From NCBI RefSeq assembly GCF_003096555.1, contig NZ_QEKM01000001.1:2666001-2730000 (forward strand): a stretch of 64,000 nt of DNA, written 5' to 3'. The position numbers and the translations under genes were made by a program. Source of the stretch: Simplicispira sp. 125 (lineage in GTDB: Bacteria > Pseudomonadota > Gammaproteobacteria > Burkholderiales > Burkholderiaceae_C). The notes beneath the pieces are model-generated. The model saw nothing but the letters and a program-made list of their open reading frames with translations, did not search any database and was not told the DNA's origin. Numbering within the stretch: position 1 is the stretch's first letter; each line of letters opens with the position of its first letter. Of this stretch, positions 59,025-64,000 are shown in pieces.

Positions 59025-59977
59025 ACCCCGACACATCCCGCACCCGCTCCCCCATCAGCCTGATTGGCGCGCCCACCGACATTGGCGCGGGCGCACGCGG
59101 TGCCTCCATGGGGCCTGAGGCCTTGCGCGTGGCGGGACTGCAGGCGGCGCTGGAAAGCCGTGGTCTGCAGGTGCTGGACCGCGGCAACCTCAACGGCCCG
59201 GCCAACCCCTGGTTACCGCCGGTCAATGGCTACCGCCATTTGAACGAAGTGGTGCTGTGGAACCAGGCTGTTTTCGATGCGGTGCGCGGCGCACTGCAGC
59301 AGGGCCACCTGCCCGTTTTGCTGGGCGGCGACCACTGCCTGGGGCTGGGCAGCATCAGCGCCGTGGCGCGCCATTGCGTGGACACCGGCCGCAAGCTGCG
59401 CGTGCTGTGGCTGGACGCCCATGCCGACTTCAACACCAGTGCGCTCACTCCCAGCGGCAACGTGCATGGCATGCCCGTAGCCTGCCTGTGCGGGTTTGGC
59501 CCGGCTGCACTGACCGAACTGGCGCGCATGCCCGGCGGCGGGCCTGCACTGCGTCCCGACCAGATCCGCCAAATCGGCATCCGCAGCGTGGACGCGGGCG
59601 AGAAGCGCTTTGTGCACGAACAGGGGCTGGAGGTGTTTGACATGCGCTTCATCGACGAAGTGGGCATGCGCCAGACCATGCTGCAAGCGCTCGATGGCCT
59701 GGATGCCGACACCCACTTGCACGTGAGTTTTGACGTGGATTTTCTCGACCCGGACATCGCTCCCGGCGTGGGCACCACGGTGCCCGGCGGCCCGACCTAC
59801 CGCGAGGCGCAGCTGTGCATGGAGATGATTGCCGACAGCGGCTGCCTGGCCTCGCTCGACATCGTCGAACTCAACCCCGCGCTGGATGTGCGCAACAAGA
59901 CCGCTTTACTCGCGGTGGACTTGGTGGAATCCCTGTTTGGCAAGAGCACGCTGATGCGCGTGTCTGCAAAAAACTAA
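59021..59977 (+). CDS. rocF: Arginase
   Basis: This 318-residue binuclear manganese enzyme hydrolyses arginine to ornithine and urea. The metal ligands are all visible: GGDHCLGLG, WLDAHADFNT, and SFDVDFLDPDIAPGVGT near the C-terminus. GNVHGMPVACLCG fits an arginase rather than agmatinase loop. It is coupled to the cyclodeaminase gene. Its TAA stop overlaps the lptE stop on the other strand by two bases, so the pair is inserted with no spare sequence at this end. Confidence 0.95.
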   Translation: MNPDTSRTRSPISLIGAPTDIGAGARGASMGPEALRVAGLQAALESRGLQVLDRGNLNGPANPWLPPVNGYRHLNEVVLWNQAVFDAVRGALQQGHLPVLLGGDHCLGLGSISAVARHCVDTGRKLRVLWLDAHADFNTSALTPSGNVHGMPVACLCGFGPAALTELARMPGGGPALRPDQIRQIGIRSVDAGEKRFVHEQGLEVFDMRFIDEVGMRQTMLQALDGLDADTHLHVSFDVDFLDPDIAPGVGTTVPGGPTYREAQLCMEMIADSGCLASLDIVELNPALDVRNKTALLAVDLVESLFGKSTLMRVSAKN

Positions 59978-60471
59978 GGTTTGACGGCCGCGAGGCGGCG
60001 CAGCAGTTGCTGCACCAGGTCGGTCTGCATGTTGCGGTACAACAGTGCCTCTTCGGCTTCCTTGGCCAGTGCGATGGTTTCGCTGTAGCTGATATCGCGC
60101 TGCTGCAGCAGCTCGGTGTCGGGAATGAGGGCTGTGCCATCCAGCGTACGCAGGCGAAAACGGATGCGCAGACGCAACTGCAGTTCGCGCACCTGGCCGG
60201 AGGCATTGAGCCCTACCACGGCGCGCTCGTGCTGCTCAGACAACAGATCCAGCACGGCCTCGGCCGTGGGCAGCGCAGCGGGGTCGCGCAGCACCTTGAG
60301 CGGCCCGCCTGCGCCTTCCAGCGTGCGCTGCAGCTCCAACGCCAGGGACGAAGCTGGCGGTGCGGCGATGAAAAGGGAGCCGAACGCAAACTCGGGCACC
60401 CCTCGCAGGCGAAAGCCACAACCCGCCAGAACGGCGGCGGGCACGAGGGTCAGAAGGGCGCGTCTTTGCAT
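59974..60471 (-). CDS. lptE: LPS-assembly lipoprotein LptE
   Basis: This 165-residue outer-membrane lipoprotein plugs LptD. The N-terminus MQRRALLTLVPAAVLAGCGF has lipobox VLAGC (Cys 18). FRLRGVPEFAFGSLFIA is the typical start of the mature domain. Start ATG 60471. It is separated from leuS by about 394 bases containing a repeat and from holA by the inserted plus-strand pair. Confidence 0.92.
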   Translation of the reverse strand: MQRRALLTLVPAAVLAGCGFRLRGVPEFAFGSLFIAAPPASSLALELQRTLEGAGGPLKVLRDPAALPTAEAVLDLLSEQHERAVVGLNASGQVRELQLRLRIRFRLRTLDGTALIPDTELLQQRDISYSETIALAKEAEEALLYRNMQTDLVQQLLRRLAAVKP

Positions 60472-60760
60472 ATCAATGATCCTAGAAACGGCAGTTGGAT
60501 GTGCCCGCCGGTGCCGTGATCTGGGTGTCAGGCAAGGCGAGACGACGCGGCAGGCTCCTACCCACAAGGAGGAGCAACGCCGCATAGCGCTCTGAGCGCA
60601 GTGCTGACGGGTGCATAGCGCTCCCACCCATCAGGTGAACACCATCGAAGCCATCAACGATAGCTTTCATGCGGCTTAGCAAGAGATACAAAGCGGTCAA
60701 CTGCTGTCTCTAGGATGGCCCATTGCACTACGCGCCACCCACGACGCATGAAACAGGCGC
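60472..60760. other. Gene-free stretch between lptE and leuS
   Basis: No convincing gene is visible on either strand. The stretch contains the direct repeat GCATAGCGCTC (near 60583 and 60613). It is followed at 60761 by a GC-rich repeat that runs almost to the leuS stop codon. Together they break what is usually a compact leuS-lptE junction. Confidence 0.6.
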
Positions 60761-60858
60761 GGCCCAGGCCAGCGGCCCCCGTGCAAGGGCCGCCCCGCCG
60801 CACTGGGGGCGTCCCCCTGCGAGAGCGGGGGGAAGGAGCGCAGCGACACAGGGGGGCG
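60761..60858 (-). repeat. Intergenic repeat, GGCGGGGCGGCCC family, copy 2
   Basis: On the minus strand this reads GGGGGACGCC, then GCGGCGGGGCGGCCCTTGC, ending GGCCTGGGCC, the same block order as 12605-12718. The hairpin region differs in sequence but keeps complementary GC-rich arms. Confidence 0.75.
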
Positions 60859-60865
60859 TTTCACT

Positions 60866-63547
60866 TCATACCACCACGTTGACCAGGCGCCCGGGCACCA
60901 CGATCACGCGCTTGGGAGCGGCGCCGCCCGCATGGGCCACAAAGACCTCGCTGGCCACGGCAATGCGCTCGATCTCGGCCTTATCGGCCTGTGCCGGCAC
61001 CTGGATGGCGCCGCGCAGCTTGCCATTGACCTGCAACACCAGTTCGATTTCGTCCTGCACCAGCGCATCGGGCGCCACCTGTGGCCAGGGTGCGTCGAGC
61101 AGATCGCCCAGGTGCTGTGCGTAGCCCAGCTGGCTCCATAAGCCGTGCGCGATGTGCGGCGTGGCCGGGTACAGGCAGCGCAGCAAAATGCCAAAGCCTT
61201 CGATCAGTGCCACCTGTGCGCCCGCGCAATCCAGGGCCTTGAAGTCTTCGAGCGCATTGATCATCTTCATCGCGCCCGAGACCACGGTGTTGTACTGCAT
61301 GCGCTGGTAGTCGTAGTCCACCTGCTTGAGCACGGTGTGGATCTCCAGGCGCAGGGCCTTGGCCTCCTTGCCAAAATTTACATCTTTTAGGCTTGTAGCG
61401 CCCGCCACACTTGCGCTGGCAGCTACACCATCCATAGCAGCCAGTTTGAAACCGAAGTTCCAGACTCGGCGCAGGAAACGGTAGCTGCCTTCGACGGCGG
61501 CATCGTTCCATTCCAGCGTGGCTTCGGGCGGCGAGGTGAACATGGTGTACAGGCGAGCGGTGTCGGCGCCGTACTTTTCAATCAGGTCCTGCGGGTCCAC
61601 GCCATTGTTCTTGGACTTGGACATGGTGCCCACGCCCTCGTAGTCGATGGCGGTGCCCACGGGCAAATCACCCACGGCGTTGACCAGCCGGGCACCGACG
61701 ACCTTGCCCGCCGCGTCGTGGACATGCTCCACGTCGTGCGGCCAGAAATACTCCTTGCCACCCTTGTCGGTGCGGCGACTGTAGATATGGTTGAGCACCA
61801 TGCCCTGCGTGAGCAGTTTGGTGAAGGGCTCATCGACCTTGACCAACCCCAGGTCGCGCATCACCTTGGTCCAGAAGCGCGCGTACAGCAGGTGCAGGAT
61901 GGCGTGCTCGATGCCGCCGATGTACTGGTCCATCGGCATCCAGTAATCAGCACCTTCGGCCACCATGGCCTCGGTGTTCTTCGGGTCGCAGTAGCGCATG
62001 AAGTACCACGAGCTGTCGACGAAAGTGTCCATGGTGTCGGTCTCGCGCCGCGCGGCCTTGCCGCAGACCGGGCAGACGACACCGGCGTGGAAGCCTTCAT
62101 GCTTGTGCAGCGGGTTGCCCGAGCCGTCGGGCACGCAGTCGGTGGGCAGCACCACCGGCAGGTCTTTTTCCGGCACCGGCACGGCGCCGTGCTCGTCGCA
62201 ATGGATGATGGGGATGGGCGTACCCCAGTAGCGCTGGCGCGAGACGCCCCAGTCGCGCAGGCGCCAGGTGGTCTTGAGTTCGCCCAGGCCCTTTTCGCCC
62301 AGCGCATGGGCCACGGCCGCCACGGCGTCCTTGTACGACAGGCCACTGAAGCTGCCGGAGTTGACGGTGACGCCGCGCTGCTTATCGGCGTACCAGTCAT
62401 TCCACTGGTGGTAGTCGAAAGTCTCGCCATCGACCAGCACCACCTGCTTGATGTCGATGCCGTACTTGAGGGCAAAAGCAAAGTCGCGCTCGTCATGCGC
62501 AGGCACACCCATCACGGCGCCGTCGCCATAGCCCATGAGCACATAGTTGCCCACCCACACGGCCACCTGCTCGCCGGTCAGTGGGTGGGTGACGAACAGG
62601 CCCGTGGGCACGCCCTTCTTCTCTTGGGTGGCGAGCTCGGCCTCGGTGGTGCCGCCGCTCTTGCATTCTTCGATGAAGGCAGCCAGCGCGGGGTTGGTCT
62701 TGGCTGCGTGGGTGGCGAGCGGGTGCTCGGGCGCCACGGCGCAGAAAGTGACGCCCATGATGGTGTCGGCGCGCGTGGTGAACACGTACATTTTGCCGCC
62801 GCCGATCAGCGCCCCATCCGTGCCGTGGATGGTGTGCGGGAAGGCGAAGCGTACGCCCTCACTCTTGCCGATCCAGTTCTCCTGCATGAGCTTGACGCGC
62901 TCGGGCCAGCCGGGCATTTTGTCACCGGCCACATTGGCCAGCAGTTCTTCGGCGTAACCGGTGATCTTCAGGTAGTAGCCGGGAATTTCGCGCTTTTCCA
63001 CTGGCGCGCCGGTGCGCCAACCCTTGCCGTCAATGACCTGTTCGTTGGCCAGCACCGTCATGTCCACTGGGTCCCAGTTCACGGTCTGGGTCTTGCGGTA
63101 GGCAATGCCTTTTTCCAGCATTTTCAAGAAAAGCCACTGGTTCCACTTGTAATAAGTGGGGTCGCAGGTGGCAATCTCGCGGCTCCAGTCGATGGCCAGG
63201 CCCATCGCCTGCATCTGCTTCTTCATGTAGGCGATGTTGTCGTAGGTCCACTGCGCCGGTGGCACGCTGTTTTTCATCGCGGCGTTCTCGGCCGGCAGGC
63301 CAAACGCATCCCAACCCATGGGCATCAGCACGTTGTAGCCGTTCATGCGCAGGTAGCGCGTGAGCATGTCGTTGATCGTGTAGTTGCGCACATGGCCCAT
63401 GTGCAGCTTGCCGCTGGGGTAGGGCAGCATGGAGCAGGCGTAGAACTTCTTTTTGCTGCTGTCTTCGGTCACGCGGTAAGCGTCGCCGTCCGTCCAGTGC
63501 GCCTGCGCGGCGCGCTCGACCTCAGTGTGTTGGTATTTGTCTTGCAT
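60866..63547 (-). CDS. leuS: Leucyl-tRNA synthetase
   Basis: This 893-residue class I synthetase has the HIGH-type motif [14 protein letters not shown] at about residue 48, a CP1 editing domain ([21 protein letters not shown]), a zinc-like [18 protein letters not shown] region, and KMSKS-type [14 protein letters not shown] at about 640. Start ATG 63547. Residues at about 702-722, in the linker between catalytic core and anticodon-binding domain, are encoded by a copy of the interspersed palindrome. Confidence 0.97.
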   Translation of the reverse strand: MQDKYQHTEVERAAQAHWTDGDAYRVTEDSSKKKFYACSMLPYPSGKLHMGHVRNYTINDMLTRYLRMNGYNVLMPMGWDAFGLPAENAAMKNSVPPAQWTYDNIAYMKKQMQAMGLAIDWSREIATCDPTYYKWNQWLFLKMLEKGIAYRKTQTVNWDPVDMTVLANEQVIDGKGWRTGAPVEKREIPGYYLKITGYAEELLANVAGDKMPGWPERVKLMQENWIGKSEGVRFAFPHTIHGTDGALIGGGKMYVFTTRADTIMGVTFCAVAPEHPLATHAAKTNPALAAFIEECKSGGTTEAELATQEKKGVPTGLFVTHPLTGEQVAVWVGNYVLMGYGDGAVMGVPAHDERDFAFALKYGIDIKQVVLVDGETFDYHQWNDWYADKQRGVTVNSGSFSGLSYKDAVAAVAHALGEKGLGELKTTWRLRDWGVSRQRYWGTPIPIIHCDEHGAVPVPEKDLPVVLPTDCVPDGSGNPLHKHEGFHAGVVCPVCGKAARRETDTMDTFVDSSWYFMRYCDPKNTEAMVAEGADYWMPMDQYIGGIEHAILHLLYARFWTKVMRDLGLVKVDEPFTKLLTQGMVLNHIYSRRTDKGGKEYFWPHDVEHVHDAAGKVVGARLVNAVGDLPVGTAIDYEGVGTMSKSKNNGVDPQDLIEKYGADTARLYTMFTSPPEATLEWNDAAVEGSYRFLRRVWNFGFKLAAMDGVAASASVAGATSLKDVNFGKEAKALRLEIHTVLKQVDYDYQRMQYNTVVSGAMKMINALEDFKALDCAGAQVALIEGFGILLRCLYPATPHIAHGLWSQLGYAQHLGDLLDAPWPQVAPDALVQDEIELVLQVNGKLRGAIQVPAQADKAEIERIAVASEVFVAHAGGAAPKRVIVVPGRLVNVVV
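61381..61440 (-). repeat. Interspersed palindrome inside leuS
   Basis: On the minus strand the blocks GCTAT, GTAGCT, AGCGC, GCGCT and GCCTA occur in the family order. The copy is in frame and encodes [19 protein letters not shown] in an inter-domain linker, a plausible tolerated insertion. Confidence 0.7.
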
Positions 63548-63625
63548 GGATGCCCGGAAATAAGAAGGTGCAGCCGCAAACCGCTGCGTTGCCGGGATTT
63601 TAGGCGCTGGCAGCGCCGCGCTTGT

Positions 63626-64000
63626 TCAGCGTGTCGAAGGCGACGGTGCAGCCGCCGCGGGGTCGGCCACGAAACCAATGCGCTGCAGCCCTGCGGCATG
63701 CGCCGCGCCCATGATTTCAACCACCCGCCCATAAGGCACAGCGGCATCGGCGCGCAGCTGCACCTCGGTATCGGGTTGGCTGGCGGCTGTTTCTGCCAGG
63801 TGCTGCGCCAATGCCTCTTGTGTCAGTGGCTGGTCGTCCAGGAACACCTGCCCGGCCTTGTCGACCACCAGCGTGACGGCCTGGGGTGCGGCACCCGGTA
63901 CGGTGCCGTCGGCACGCGGCAGGTCCAGCCGAATGGAGCTGGCCAGCAACGGAGCGGTCAGAATGAAGATCACCACCAGCACCAGCATCACATCGACCAG
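63626..64000 (-). CDS. ExbD/TolR-family biopolymer transport protein (5' end outside window)
   Basis: The visible part is about 124 residues. It begins inside the single transmembrane helix (LVDVMLVLVVIFILTAPLLA), with the catalytic-type Asp of the proton path, followed by the periplasmic domain (VTLVVDKAGQVFLDDQPLT, QLRADAAVPYGRVVEIMGAA). It partners an ExbB/TolQ motor to energise the outer membrane. The partner gene would lie to the right of the window. ExbD and TolR cannot be separated on this fragment. Confidence 0.9.
   Translation of the reverse strand: MVDVMLVLVVIFILTAPLLASSIRLDLPRADGTVPGAAPQAVTLVVDKAGQVFLDDQPLTQEALAQHLAETAASQPDTEVQLRADAAVPYGRVVEIMGAAHAAGLQRIGFVADPAAAAPSPSTR

Noticed and set aside
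60583..60623. GCATAGCGCTC direct repeat as another interspersed palindrome
   Set aside because: It shares only the AGCGCT hexamer and lacks the flanking ATAGCT and GGCTA blocks.

Overview
The window looks like a chromosomal segment of a GC-rich betaproteobacterium, order Burkholderiales, most likely family Comamonadaceae (an Acidovorax/Comamonas-type organism). This rests on the gene families present (DUF1840, DUF2214, PHA-granule regulator, Crp-controlled liv-type cluster, proteobacterial GshA, malate synthase G), on a 16S-tRNA-Ile-tRNA-Ala-23S-5S operon, and on short interspersed palindromes that I recall from that family. No species can be named from the sequence alone.

Layout. 1-3.9 kb, minus strand: a partial pseudouridine synthase, then a cupredoxin-like periplasmic protein translationally coupled to a membrane GGDEF/EAL protein. 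4.0-15.0 kb: a Crp/Fnr-type regulator divergent from a liv-type ABC uptake cluster with two different binding proteins, two permeases, two ATPases and two adenylate-forming acyl-CoA ligase family proteins. It is probably a system that imports and CoA-activates an organic acid. A near-identical inverted repeat lies in front of both early genes. 15.0-23.7 kb: CFA synthase and DUF1840, an EamA exporter divergent from an Lrp/arsC-like/half-MFS operon, a lipoprotein aminopeptidase, a PHA-granule protein, and acyl-CoA-binding protein divergent from a WS/DGAT acyltransferase and a DUF922 protein. 23.7-32.8 kb, minus strand: DUF2817 and M20 peptidases, rpoN, lptB, lptA, dsbA, a SPOR protein and argS. 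32.9-40.3 kb: PsiF, DUF2214, LysR, malate synthase G, a CWC protein, a tautomerase, a DHA2 exporter and a YafJ-type amidotransferase.

40.3-46 kb carries one complete rRNA operon on the minus strand with a consensus promoter, RNase III stems, boxA and a terminator. 46.2-56.2 kb, minus strand, groups glutathione synthesis (gshB, gshA) with potassium uptake (kup, trkH, trkA), a BenE transporter and proA. 56.4-64 kb holds dodecin, holA, lptE, leuS and a partial exbD. An ornithine cyclodeaminase-arginase pair on the opposite strand splits holA from lptE.

The most unusual pattern is a roughly 50-60 bp interspersed palindrome. It occurs at four intergenic sites, and recognisable versions lie in frame inside coding genes: an aminopeptidase, rpoN and leuS, with weaker candidates in proA. 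Two further intergenic repeat families are present, one as a triple tandem array. A half-length MFS gene looks like the product of an in-frame internal deletion.
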